Program-made: the position numbers and the translations under genes | The notes under the pieces: generated by a model | The model's database searches: none | What the model was told of the DNA's origin: nothing | What the model saw: only the letters and a program-made list of their open reading frames with translations | Shown: one piece after another, positions 7,017-14,553 of the stretch | How the letters are laid out: each line of letters starts with the position of its first letter | How positions within the stretch are numbered: the stretch's first letter is position 1 | Assembly (NCBI GenBank): GCA_018378775.1 | Contig: JAGZWV010000031.1 | Span: forward strand, 1 to 22,913 | Origin: Collinsella sp. | Lineage (GTDB): Bacteria; Actinomycetota; Coriobacteriia; Coriobacteriales; Coriobacteriaceae | Direction of reading: 5' to 3' | DNA: 22,913 nucleotides

Positions 7017-7985
7017 ATGAACGCACATGATCTGATTAAGGAAGTAATTGCCGAGAAGGGCAAGTTCGACAGCGTCTACTGGATCGCCTGCGGTGGCTCC
7101 ATGATCGATCTGATTCCGGCCCATGAGCTCTTGCAGCGCGAGGCGACGACGTTCACGTCGTATATCTATACGGCCCGTGAGTTCGACATCATGCGTCCCC
7201 GTCGCCTGGGCGAGAAGTCTCTGGTCATTGCCTGCAGTCACAGCGGCAATACCCCCGAGGTCGTCGAGGGCTGCGAGATTGCCCTTGCCGCGGGCGCGAC
7301 GGTGATCGCGCAGACCGATAACGCCGGTTCCAAGATCGATAATGGCAAGTGGGTCACCTGGGTGTACCCGTGGGGCGAGGGCGTTCCGCAGGCCGAAGTC
7401 CCTGCCGGCATCTCGCTGTCGCTCGCGGCCGAGCTGCTCGATCAGCAGGAGGGCTACGCCGATCTCGCTGACATGTATGCCGGTATTGCCGAAATGGATA
7501 AGATTCTGCCTCTCGCACGCGAAAAGGTAAATGCCGAGCTGGGCGATCGCTTCGCCAAGCTTTGCCAGGAGCATGAGTTCTTCTATATCCTGGGCAGCGG
7601 CCCCAACTTTAGCCAGACGTACGGCTTTGCCATCTGCTCGCTCATGGAGATGCAGTGGCAGCACTGCAGCTATATCCACTCTGCCGAGTACTTCCATGGC
7701 CCCTTTGAGGCTACCCAGGATGGCGTCTTCTACTTCTTGCAGATGGGCTCGAGCGAGTGCCGTCCTATGGACGAGCGCGCCCTGGCGTTCCTCGAGACCC
7801 ATACCGACACGCTGATGGTGCTTGATGCCAAGGAGTACGGTATGGAGGCCGTGCCGGCGAGCGTTCGTGCCTATCTGGATCCGGTGCTGTTCTACGCTAT
7901 GAACTGCGAGCTGCGTGCAGCGCGCGGCAAGGTGTTCGATCACGACCCCGACTTCCGCCGCTACATGGGCGTTGTTGAGTACTAG
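7017..7985 (+). CDS. frlB: FrlB/FraB-like 6-phosphofructose-amine deglycase (SIS domains)
   Basis: A 322-residue protein with two SIS (sugar isomerase) domains, residues about 15-140 and 185-320. The first has WIACGGSMID and ACSHSGNTPEVVEG, and the second has YILGSGPNFSQTYGFA. The segment LMEMQWQHCSYIHSAEYFHGPFE aligns well with E. coli FrlB. Glu211 and His227 are 16 residues apart, the same spacing as the Glu214/His230 pair that I recall as catalytic in Salmonella FraB. The C-terminus (DHDPDFRRYMGVVEY) also mirrors FrlB. The enzyme should cleave a 6-phosphofructosyl amine to glucose 6-phosphate and the free amino compound. The ATG at 7017 follows GGAAAGGA; upstream in-frame codons lie in the hairpin. 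Choosing between the FrlB and FraB specificities needs a phylogeny. Confidence 0.88.
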   Translation: MNAHDLIKEVIAEKGKFDSVYWIACGGSMIDLIPAHELLQREATTFTSYIYTAREFDIMRPRRLGEKSLVIACSHSGNTPEVVEGCEIALAAGATVIAQTDNAGSKIDNGKWVTWVYPWGEGVPQAEVPAGISLSLAAELLDQQEGYADLADMYAGIAEMDKILPLAREKVNAELGDRFAKLCQEHEFFYILGSGPNFSQTYGFAICSLMEMQWQHCSYIHSAEYFHGPFEATQDGVFYFLQMGSSECRPMDERALAFLETHTDTLMVLDAKEYGMEAVPASVRAYLDPVLFYAMNCELRAARGKVFDHDPDFRRYMGVVEY

Positions 7986-7999
7986 GAAGGATAGATACC

Positions 8000-8863
8000 A
8001 TGTCTTTTAACGTTAACGCGCTCGGGTTCGGTGACAACGTCGTCGATCGCTATGAGCATATCCATACCATGTATCCCGGCGGCAATGCGGTGAATTTTGC
8101 CGTTTACGCCAAGAAGTGCGGTGCCGCGCGCTCCGCGTACATGGGCATCTTTGGTAACGACGCCGCTGCCGAGCATGTGATTGCAAGTCTCGAGGATGAG
8201 GGCATCGAGCTCGCTAAGTGCGAGCAGCTTATTGGCGAGAACGGCGCGGCGCGTGTGACCGTGGTCGATGGCGACCGCGTATTCCTCGGCTCCAACGAGG
8301 GCGGCATCCGTGGCGATGCGCGCTATGTGCTCGATCGCTTCGATCTGGCATACATGAAGCAGTTCGACGTAGTCCACTCGGGCAACTACTGCTTTACCGA
8401 GCGCGAGCTCCCCAAGCTGAAGGCTGCAGGCATCACCGTATCGTTTGACTTCTCGGACGATTCCACCGATGAATACTATGAGCAGATTGCCCCGTTTGTC
8501 GACTTCGCCTTCTTTAGCGCTGCCGATGCTGCAAGTGAGGATGAGATTCGCGAGCGCCTCGCTTGGGTTAAGAATTTGGGCCCGCGCTTTGTGTCCGCAA
8601 CGGCGGGCGCCGAGGGCTGCATCGCCTATGACGGCGAGCGCTACTATCGCCAGCTGGCAAAGCCCGTAACGGACATGAAGGACACCATGGGAGCCGGTGA
8701 CTCGTTCCTGACCTCATTCCTGATGTGCTATCTCGATTCCGTCAAGCGCGGCGAGGACGGACCTGAGGCCATTGAGCGTGCGCTCGATTTTGCGGCAGGT
8801 TTTGCCTCGACCGTGTGCGGCATGGAGGGCTCTTGGGGCCACGGAGCTCCGATCACCGAGTAG
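8000..8863 (+). CDS. frlD: FrlD-like PfkB-family kinase (fructosyl-amine 6-kinase)
   Basis: A 287-residue ribokinase/PfkB kinase. Residues 9-35 (GFGDNVVDRYEHIHTMYPGGNAVNFAVYA) follow the E. coli FrlD pattern (GDNCVDIYPQ, then SGGNAVNVAVY). Later, FDVVHSGNY, VSFDFSDD and DTMGAGDSFL (catalytic Asp234) also fit FrlD. It should phosphorylate the imported Amadori product at C6 with ATP, making the deglycase substrate. It lies 14 bases after the deglycase stop with an AAGG site, and is the last gene before a terminator-like hairpin. Assignment to the FrlD clade is strong; the amine part of the substrate is not determined. Confidence 0.87.
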   Translation: MSFNVNALGFGDNVVDRYEHIHTMYPGGNAVNFAVYAKKCGAARSAYMGIFGNDAAAEHVIASLEDEGIELAKCEQLIGENGAARVTVVDGDRVFLGSNEGGIRGDARYVLDRFDLAYMKQFDVVHSGNYCFTERELPKLKAAGITVSFDFSDDSTDEYYEQIAPFVDFAFFSAADAASEDEIRERLAWVKNLGPRFVSATAGAEGCIAYDGERYYRQLAKPVTDMKDTMGAGDSFLTSFLMCYLDSVKRGEDGPEAIERALDFAAGFASTVCGMEGSWGHGAPITE

Positions 8864-8880
8864 CCTGAGAAAGCGCTGGG

Positions 8881-8899
8881 AGGCTTGGGGCTGAAGCCT
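8881..8899 (+). other. Small hairpin after the frlD-like gene
   Basis: AGGCTT (8881-8886) and AAGCCT (8894-8899) form a short stem. It precedes the larger terminator and may be part of the 3' structure of the mRNA. No promoter with acceptable spacing was found between this point and the next gene. Confidence 0.3.
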
Positions 8900-8936
8900 T
8901 GGCTGACTGACGCTAGATTACATCGGAATTCGGATA

Positions 8937-8964
8937 GGGGCTCGCCTTGGGTGGGCCCCTTTTT
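8937..8964 (+). terminator. Terminator or attenuator between the two kinase operons
   Basis: GGGGCTCGCC (8937-8946) pairs with GGTGGGCCCC (8950-8959), with two G-U pairs and a TTG loop, followed by TTTTT at 8960-8964. It ends only 17 bases before the next ATG. Since no clear promoter precedes that gene, some read-through is likely, which would step expression down between the modules. Confidence 0.82.
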
Positions 8965-8981
8965 GATTGCTGGAGAAGACT

Positions 8982-9782
8982 ATGGATATCAAAGCATGTG
9001 CAGCTGGCTTTTGCTGTGCGGACGTGTACCAAAACATCGGCGTGTTCTATCCGACTGGCAATGGCATCGACTGGGGTATCCACCTGGCGCGAATGGGCAT
9101 ATCGGTATCTGCGGTGTCGGTCGTCGGAAAGGACGAGTACGGAGACAAAATGCGCGAGGCGCTGGCTGCCGAGGGGTTCGACATCTCGCATCTTCGCGTG
9201 GAGGACGGCGATACCTCGGTGATGCTCATGGCGTTGAAGGACGGCGTCGACCGCGTGCATCTGGAAGCGATTGACGGTGTCATGGAAACGTACCGACCAA
9301 ACGATGATGACCGGGCATTTATCCTGGAGCACGATGTCATCCATACCGACCTGTTTGGAAACTGCTTAGACCTGCTGCCCGAATGGCACGAGGCAGGCAA
9401 GACCGTCGTCATGGACTTTTCGGTGTTCAGTCAAGATCCCGAATACGCCTGTGAGAACCATTTTCCTTACGTTGACTATGCCTTTATGTCGTTTGAGGAG
9501 GATAGCGCGGAGCTGCGCGACTGGGTGCGCCATGTGCAGGAGCTGGGCCCGCGCGTGGCAGTCGCCACACTTGGCGAGAAGGGAAGCATCGCCTATGACG
9601 GTGAGCGCTTCTATGAATGTGGGATCGTGCCGGCCGAGAAGGTTGTCAATACCGTGGGCGCCGGCGACTCGTATATCGCCGGATTCACCAAGGGTGTACT
9701 GGATGGGCTTGACGTGCCGGCGTGCATGCATGCCGGTGCCGAGCTTTCGTCCCGAGTCATTGGGTCGTTCGAACCGTACTAG
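8982..9782 (+). CDS. Second FrlD-like PfkB-family kinase, substrate unknown
   Basis: A 266-residue PfkB kinase related to the frlD-like gene just upstream: shared DYGTK-type region (DEYGDKMREALAAEGFDISH), VIHTDLFGN, VVMDFSVF and NTVGAGDSYIAGF (catalytic Asp229). The substrate-facing N-terminal motif is TGNGIDWGIHLARMG, not the GGNAVNxAVY of FrlD, so the preferred sugar may differ. The ATG at 8982 is chosen for GGAGA six bases upstream. It is the first gene of a second operon with an amidohydrolase-2 protein, YjbQ-like, BtpA-like and FGGY kinase genes. It probably phosphorylates a fructosamine or related ketose adduct; this is inference. Confidence 0.82.
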   Translation: MDIKACAAGFCCADVYQNIGVFYPTGNGIDWGIHLARMGISVSAVSVVGKDEYGDKMREALAAEGFDISHLRVEDGDTSVMLMALKDGVDRVHLEAIDGVMETYRPNDDDRAFILEHDVIHTDLFGNCLDLLPEWHEAGKTVVMDFSVFSQDPEYACENHFPYVDYAFMSFEEDSAELRDWVRHVQELGPRVAVATLGEKGSIAYDGERFYECGIVPAEKVVNTVGAGDSYIAGFTKGVLDGLDVPACMHAGAELSSRVIGSFEPY

Positions 9783-9809
9783 GAATAAAAGCGTGGAAAG
9801 GAGTGCAAG

Positions 9810-10670
9810 ATGGTAATCGATATGCTGGTCCAGCCCATGCTCTACGGCGAGATCTATACGCCAGGCGACGAGCCAGACGGCTTTGGTTTTTGGGAGCGTG
9901 AGTTTGGCATGGGGCACATGGGCCCCATGGACTGGGATGAGCTCGTGGCCGAAATGGATGTCTGCGATGTGCGGAAAAGCGTGCTCATGCCGCTCGATGT
10001 GACCACGGCGTGCGGCGGGCACTTTGGCACCAACGACCAGGTTGCCGCGCTTGTTGCCGCGCACCCCGATCGCCTATGGGGATTCGCGAGCGTGGACCCG
10101 CAAGTGAGTGGCGCCGCCGATGAGCTGGAGCGTGCCTTTACCGAGCTGGGGGCCAAGGGGCTCTGCCTGCATCCGGCAAAGCAAGGTTTTGCGCCCGATG
10201 ATGCCGTGGCCGAGCCGCTCTACAAGCTCTGTGAGCGCTACAACAAGCCGGTGGTTTTCCATGCCGGTATGTCCTGGGAGCCGGGTGCGGAGCTTTCGCG
10301 AAGCCACCCGCTTGCGTTTGAGCACACCATCGCAACGCATCCGGATGTGCGCTTTAACCTGACGCACTTTGGCTGGCCCTGGGTGCGCGAGACCGTGGCG
10401 ATGCTGCTCAAGTATCCCAATTGCTATACGGATGCCTCTATTACCTATATCGATTCGCCCGAAGAAATGATGCAGCGGCTCTTCACCGTCGATATGGGAC
10501 CGCTGTGGTATGAGCGTGCCCTGTCTCATCAGGTGATGTTTGCCAGCAATACGCCACGCTTCCGCGCCTTCAAGCTCAAGCGGGCGCTTGATACTGTGCC
10601 CATGCGCGATGAGGCGCGGGAGAATCTGTATTCCGGTACGGCGCTGCGTTTTCTGAAAGGTGATGAGTGA
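9810..10670 (+). CDS. Amidohydrolase-2 fold protein lacking canonical metal ligands
   Basis: A 286-residue TIM-barrel protein with the layout of PF04909 (amidohydrolase-2): WGFASVDPQ, GAKGLCLHP (His121), PVVFHAGMSW (His151), LTHFGWPW (His186) and a short C-terminal helix (ARENLYSGTALRFL). The N-terminal IDxHxH motif is replaced by IDMLVQP, with no histidines. The usual GSD/GTD aspartate near the end of the barrel is Asn247 in FASNTPRF. It may therefore be metal-independent, bind metal differently, or have become a binding protein. AAAGGAG precedes the ATG closely, and it sits 27 bases after the kinase gene. The function is not assigned; hydrolysis or decarboxylation of a pathway intermediate would be typical for the fold. 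Confidence 0.8.
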   Translation: MVIDMLVQPMLYGEIYTPGDEPDGFGFWEREFGMGHMGPMDWDELVAEMDVCDVRKSVLMPLDVTTACGGHFGTNDQVAALVAAHPDRLWGFASVDPQVSGAADELERAFTELGAKGLCLHPAKQGFAPDDAVAEPLYKLCERYNKPVVFHAGMSWEPGAELSRSHPLAFEHTIATHPDVRFNLTHFGWPWVRETVAMLLKYPNCYTDASITYIDSPEEMMQRLFTVDMGPLWYERALSHQVMFASNTPRFRAFKLKRALDTVPMRDEARENLYSGTALRFLKGDE

Positions 10671-10671
10671 C

Positions 10672-11100
10672 ATGGTGACACTCGAGACATTGAGCTATCT
10701 ATCGACGGCGCCCGACCAGTTCATCGATATCACAGAAGATGTGCATGCCGCCATCGAGCGTAGTGCGGTGACCGATGGACTGGCAGCGATTATTTTGTCG
10801 CATACGACTTGCGGCATCGTGGTGAACGAGGGGCTTCCGTGCGTGGAGACCGATCTCATGGAGACGCTCGATCGCATTGCCCCGCCCGATGCCCCCTATG
10901 CGCATGCTCATTTCTTGCCGAGCTATGGTGCCACGGGCAATAACTCCTGTGGTCATATCAAGAGCATGATTTGCGGCAATAGCTGCTTCTTCCCCGTTCA
11001 AGACGGCCACATTGTATGTGGCGGGGCCCAGAACATCTACCTTGCGGAGTTCGATGGACCTCAGAAGCGAAAAGTGTTCGTTGAGGTGCTGGGCGAGTAG
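10672..11100 (+). CDS. YjbQ/UPF0047 family protein
   Basis: A 142-residue single-domain protein of the YjbQ (UPF0047) family. It shows FIDITEDVHAAIERS, ILSHTTCGIVVNE, the histidine cluster in YAHAHFLPS, and PVQDGHIVCGGAQNIYLAEFDGP followed by KVFVEVLGE, all diagnostic. Some members have been reported to have a thiamine-phosphate-synthase side activity; the true role is unclear. The ATG at 10672 is two bases after the previous stop and gives a normal family N-terminus. In-frame GTG 10660 and ATG 10663 overlap the upstream gene and are possible alternatives. The tight packing implies a job in the same pathway as the kinases, but none can be named. Confidence 0.85.
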   Translation: MVTLETLSYLSTAPDQFIDITEDVHAAIERSAVTDGLAAIILSHTTCGIVVNEGLPCVETDLMETLDRIAPPDAPYAHAHFLPSYGATGNNSCGHIKSMICGNSCFFPVQDGHIVCGGAQNIYLAEFDGPQKRKVFVEVLGE

Positions 11101-11141
11101 CAGTTGATGTCTGTGGGTCGGCGAGCTAAAGGAGATTGACC

Positions 11142-11951
11142 ATGTCGTTTATGGCTTCGATGTTTGGGACCGAGAAACCGGTAATTGGCATGCTGCATCT
11201 GCAGCCGCTGCCTGGCGATCCTCTGTATTATCCGGGCGGCAGCGTTTCGCGCGTGATCGATGCCGCCAAGCGCGATCTCGAAGCGCTGCAGTCGGGTGGC
11301 GTGGACGGCATTCTGATCACCAATGAGCTATCGATGCCCTACGAGCAGCATGTGTCGGCAGTGACCCTTGCCGCTATGGGGCATGTCATCGGAGCTCTTG
11401 CCGCAGATTTCTCGACCCCTTGGGGTGCAGAGGCTATTTATGACGGCGATGCCACGATCGAGCTGTGCGCCGCCGTTGAGGCGCAGTTTACACGCTGCAA
11501 TTTCTGCGGTGCCTGGGCTGGCGATCTTGGCCTGATCAATCGTGACTTTGCGCACACCATGCGCCGCCGTGCCGCCCTGCGTCTGGATGACCTAAAGATG
11601 TTCCATTTCATCACAAGCGAGGGCGAGGTGTACCTTAACGACCGATCGACTCCCGATATTGCCGATTCGCTGGTATTCAACTGCCTACCCGACGCCCTTG
11701 TTATTGGCGGGTCTGCTGCCGGGCGCGGCGCTTCGGGCGAGCTTGCCGACGAGGTGCGCGTCCGTGTTGGCGATGTGCCGGTGGTATGTGGAACGGGATG
11801 TCGCGAGAATACCGTTGCAGACGTGTTTTCGCATTATGATGGCGCGTTTGTCGGTACCTGCCTCAAGCGAGACGGCAAGCTCGACGCCCCTGTCGAAGCC
11901 GAACGGGTCGCGCGGTTCATGGCTGCCGCCCGTGCCGCGAGAGGGGAGTGA
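11142..11951 (+). CDS. BtpA/SgcQ-family TIM-barrel protein
   Basis: A 269-residue protein of the BtpA family (PF03437). Signatures include VIGMLHLQPLPGDP, GVDGILITNE, NFCGAWAGDLG, DALVIGGSAAGR, VVCGTGCRENTVADVFS and GAFVGTCLKRDGKLDAPVE. The family is named for a cyanobacterial photosystem I assembly factor, but SgcQ of E. coli lies in a sugar-metabolism operon and the fold resembles ribulose-phosphate-binding barrels. An enzymatic role on a sugar phosphate therefore fits this anaerobe better; that is inference. The ATG at 11142 has AAAGGAG seven bases upstream. The gene lies 41 bases after the YjbQ-like gene and five before the FGGY kinase. Confidence 0.87.
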   Translation: MSFMASMFGTEKPVIGMLHLQPLPGDPLYYPGGSVSRVIDAAKRDLEALQSGGVDGILITNELSMPYEQHVSAVTLAAMGHVIGALAADFSTPWGAEAIYDGDATIELCAAVEAQFTRCNFCGAWAGDLGLINRDFAHTMRRRAALRLDDLKMFHFITSEGEVYLNDRSTPDIADSLVFNCLPDALVIGGSAAGRGASGELADEVRVRVGDVPVVCGTGCRENTVADVFSHYDGAFVGTCLKRDGKLDAPVEAERVARFMAAARAARGE

Positions 11952-11956
11952 GCGGC

Positions 11957-13450
11957 ATGCCGTACTATCTTGGCATCGACATTGGAACGAGTGCGTCCAA
12001 GGGCGTGTTAATTGATGCGGAGTGTCGAATTGTGGCGCAGGCATCTTGCCAACATGAAACCGAGAACCCTCAGGATGGTTGGTATCAGCACGATACAGAA
12101 GCGATTTGGTGGGGTGATTTTTGCCGGCTGTCTCGCGAGCTTATCGAGTGCGCGGGCATCGAGGCGAGCCAGATCCGCTGCGTAGGGTTGTCGGCTTTGG
12201 GCTGTGATTGCGTGCCAGTCGATGAAGATTGCCACGCCTTGGCTCCGGCAATTCTCTACGGGGTCGATGCTCGCTCGAAGCCGCAGATTGACGAGCTTCT
12301 TTCCGAATATGGTCCCGATCGCGCTCGCCAGCTCTTTGGACACGATCCGTGTTCGTCGGATATCGCCCCTAAGGTCCTTTGGTTTAAGGAGAATATGCCC
12401 GAGGTCCATGAGCGGGCGGCGAAGTTTCTTACGGCTTCGTCCTATCTATGCGCCAAGCTTACCGGCAGGTTTACGATCGACCGTTACCTTGCCGAGGATT
12501 TCCTTCCCTTATACGATCGTGAGACGTGGCAGGTTAATGAGCGCGGGTGCGCGCGGTTCTGCCGTCCCGACCAGATGGCCGAAGTCATGGCGGCGACCGA
12601 TATCGCCGGCGTAATCACGGATCGGGCGGCGGTTGAAACCGGTCTTGCGAGGGATACGCCGGTGCTTGTCGGAACAGGCGATTCGGGCGCCGAGGCGATT
12701 TCTACTGGAGTGTTCTGCCCCGGGGACATGATGGTGCAACTCGGGAGCACGGCCTACTTTATCTATTTGGCGGACCATATGGTCGATGACGCTCGTCTAT
12801 GGCCAGGGACATTCATCATCCCCGGAACCTACGGCATCTGCGCCGGGACCAATACAGCAGGTGCGTTGACGGCGTGGTTGCGACGCGAGTTGTACCGCGA
12901 TGTCATGGATGCCGAACACTCCGGCGGCTCCGATGCCTATGAGGTCATGGCGCACGATGCCGGGCAGGTAGGTCCTGGAGCAGATGGCCTGCTGTGTCTT
13001 CCATACTTTGCGGGCGAGCGCACCCCGCTCAACGATCCCGAGGCGCGTGGCGTGTTCTTCGGTCTGACCGAAAGGCATACCCGGGGCCATATGGTCCGCG
13101 CGGCTTTGGAAGGGATCGCCTACACTGTTGCGGCTCATGTCGACATCATCGAGCGCGAGCACGGGCTTCCCATCGAGCGCATCATGCTCGTGGGCGGCGG
13201 AACTAAGAATCCGGTATGGATGCAGGCGATTGCCGATGTCTGCGGTCGTGAGGTCTCGGTTGCGAAGGTTACGGTGGGCGCATGTTTTGGCGATGCTCTT
13301 ATGGCGGCACTTGCTGGCGGCGCCTATTCATCATGGGGTGAGCTTGCCCGGGTTCTTGGGGTCGCGCAAACGATCGAGCCTGATATGGACGCTCATGAGC
13401 TGTACGCATCGCGCCTCTTACACCACATCTCTGCGCGCTACCCGAGCTAG
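11957..13450 (+). CDS. FGGY-family carbohydrate kinase (xylulokinase-like)
   Basis: A 497-residue FGGY kinase. It has the N-terminal phosphate-binding loop LGIDIGTSASKGVLID, then DGWYQHD, ILYGVDARS, VGTGDSGAEAIS (probable catalytic Asp), GSTAYFIY, LPYFAGERTPLNDPEARGVFFGLT and VGGGTKNPVWMQAIADV with GACFGDALMAAL. Length and order match xylulokinase-like members. It probably phosphorylates a pentulose, hexulose or polyol released in the second module. The ATG at 11957 has GAGGGGAG eight bases upstream; the overlapping GTG at 11948 is less likely. It is the last gene of the operon. The true sugar substrate cannot be read from sequence. Confidence 0.87.
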   Translation: MPYYLGIDIGTSASKGVLIDAECRIVAQASCQHETENPQDGWYQHDTEAIWWGDFCRLSRELIECAGIEASQIRCVGLSALGCDCVPVDEDCHALAPAILYGVDARSKPQIDELLSEYGPDRARQLFGHDPCSSDIAPKVLWFKENMPEVHERAAKFLTASSYLCAKLTGRFTIDRYLAEDFLPLYDRETWQVNERGCARFCRPDQMAEVMAATDIAGVITDRAAVETGLARDTPVLVGTGDSGAEAISTGVFCPGDMMVQLGSTAYFIYLADHMVDDARLWPGTFIIPGTYGICAGTNTAGALTAWLRRELYRDVMDAEHSGGSDAYEVMAHDAGQVGPGADGLLCLPYFAGERTPLNDPEARGVFFGLTERHTRGHMVRAALEGIAYTVAAHVDIIEREHGLPIERIMLVGGGTKNPVWMQAIADVCGREVSVAKVTVGACFGDALMAALAGGAYSSWGELARVLGVAQTIEPDMDAHELYASRLLHHISARYPS

Positions 13451-13521
13451 TATAGCGCCGCCGAATTGCCCCACGCTCTTATGGGGGCTGCGTTGTGCGA
13501 TTCGCATGTCCCTTGAGGGTC

Positions 13522-13552
13522 GTGGGCAAAAAATGCCAAATATGAGTACTGT
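13522..13552 (+). repeat. Left 31-bp terminal inverted repeat
   Basis: Perfect reverse complement of 13721-13751. The sequence also contains GCAAAAAATGC, a small dyad at the arm's outer part. Confidence 0.9.
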
Positions 13553-13647
13553 CACAAATTTAGTAGCAGCAAAATTTGGCTCTTGAGGTCCAAGTTGAGT
13601 GTCTGCGGACAACTTAAAGCCGTCTAATATGTCCCTGGGTATGCTAA

Positions 13648-13687
13648 AACGACCTGATAATGAACAGTTGTACATTATCAGGTCGTT
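13648..13687. terminator. Central hairpin of the inverted-repeat element, probable bidirectional terminator
   Basis: AACGACCTGATAATG (13648-13662) and CATTATCAGGTCGTT (13673-13687) form a perfect 15-bp stem with a 10-base loop. TTTT occurs just outside the stem on both strands. It could end both the FGGY-kinase operon (plus) and the tatD operon (minus). Confidence 0.7.
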
Positions 13688-13720
13688 GTTTTGGTGCAAA
13701 ATAATGTGACCAGTTTTACA

Positions 13721-13751
13721 ACAGTACTCATATTTGGCATTTTTTGCCCAC
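13721..13751 (-). repeat. Right 31-bp terminal inverted repeat
   Basis: Exact reverse complement of 13522-13552. It ends six bases before the tatD-like stop codon at 13757-13759. Confidence 0.9.
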
Positions 13752-13756
13752 CGAGG

Positions 13757-14539
13757 TCAGCGGAAGTCGAAAATGGAGCGGGAATTTTCCAGAACGACCG
13801 ACTTGATGCTCTCCTCGGGGCAGTTTTTAAGCGCAGCAATGACCTCGGATACTCTTATGAGTGAATCGACGAGCTGTCGCGCGGATGTTTCCGCGTCTGG
13901 TTCGGCCGGCGCGTCGGTTTCGAGTAGCAAGCGATCAAGTGGAATCTGTCGCGCGTATTCGCGCCCACGTTTGGTCGCAAGCATGCGTTCATTCACGGAA
14001 AAGTAGCAGCCCGCAATGCGTGCGCGGACAAACTCATCTGAGGTGCCGCTAAACCAGTGGAAGATAATGGTGGGGGAGTTGGGGACGTCCTTTAGAAGGT
14101 CGTTCGACTCCAAAGTGTCCAAAGTTGCTCCCGCCGCGCGAACGGCGTGAATGGATAGAACGCGTCCAGGTAGCGGGGACTGCGATAACGTTCGGCATAG
14201 CCGTTCAAATGCCTGCGTCTGGTTTCCCTCGGTGCCTGCAAAGCGTGGCGAGAAATCGAGCCCGACCTCGCCGATAAACCGTTCCCGGATGGCGAGTTCA
14301 CAAAGCAGGCCGACCTCGGCGGTTCCGCATCGGCCGTCGGCAATCCACCAGGGGTGGAGGCCCACCCCTGCAATAACGTTGGGACTACTGCTGGCGCGTT
14401 CGGATGCTGACGCGAAATCGCGTGGATCGACGCCGCAATCAAAGAGCTCCAGTCCCATCGCTGCGGCTTCGTGGGCAACGGTGTTCGGGCTGGCCATCAG
14501 GTCGAGGTGACAGTGAGCATCAAAGGACTGCAGCTTCAT
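13757..14539 (-). CDS. TatD-family metal-dependent hydrolase
   Basis: A 260-residue TatD-type TIM-barrel hydrolase, probably a DNA exonuclease or similar phosphodiesterase. All expected metal ligands are present: DAHCHLD (His9, His11), IGEVGLDF (Glu91), SIHAVRA (His131), FHWFSG (His161) and LLETDAP (Asp209). It starts 14 bases after the tcdA stop with only a weak AAGG site, so translation probably depends on the upstream gene. It is somewhat divergent from the usual family (for example PRDFASASERASSSPNV), so the precise substrate is not assigned. Confidence 0.88.
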   Translation of the reverse strand: MKLQSFDAHCHLDLMASPNTVAHEAAAMGLELFDCGVDPRDFASASERASSSPNVIAGVGLHPWWIADGRCGTAEVGLLCELAIRERFIGEVGLDFSPRFAGTEGNQTQAFERLCRTLSQSPLPGRVLSIHAVRAAGATLDTLESNDLLKDVPNSPTIIFHWFSGTSDEFVRARIAGCYFSVNERMLATKRGREYARQIPLDRLLLETDAPAEPDAETSARQLVDSLIRVSEVIAALKNCPEESIKSVVLENSRSIFDFR

Positions 14540-14553
14540 CGCGGTGTGCCTTG

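Larger units (their letters stand above)
13522..13751. mobile_element. 230-bp MITE-like element with perfect 31-bp terminal inverted repeats
   Basis: The first 31 bases (13522-13552, starting GTGGGCAAAAAATGCC) are the exact reverse complement of the last 31 (13721-13751). Between them lie a hairpin at 13648-13687 and the weaker AAGTTG/CAACTT pair. No gene was found inside. It sits between convergent genes, its right end six bases before the tatD-like stop. A clear target-site duplication is not visible (GAGGGTC on the left, GAGGTC on the right). Structure and lack of coding content suit a non-autonomous mobile element or a dispersed intergenic repeat. Copy number elsewhere in the genome is unknown. 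Confidence 0.65.

Noticed and set aside
8885..8919. Possible promoter between frlD-like and the second kinase (TTGGCT or TTGGGG with TAGATT)
   Set aside because: The spacings are 9 and 23 bases, outside the usual range.
13460..13500. GCCCCA/TGGGGGC pairing after the FGGY kinase as a terminator
   Set aside because: The stem needs a bulge and no T run follows. The central hairpin at 13648-13687 is a much better terminator.
13418..13699. Small minus-strand frame (93 codons) across the inverted-repeat element
   Set aside because: It runs through the hairpin and the left arm and into the kinase gene, with no ribosome site; the sequence is better explained as a structured non-coding element.
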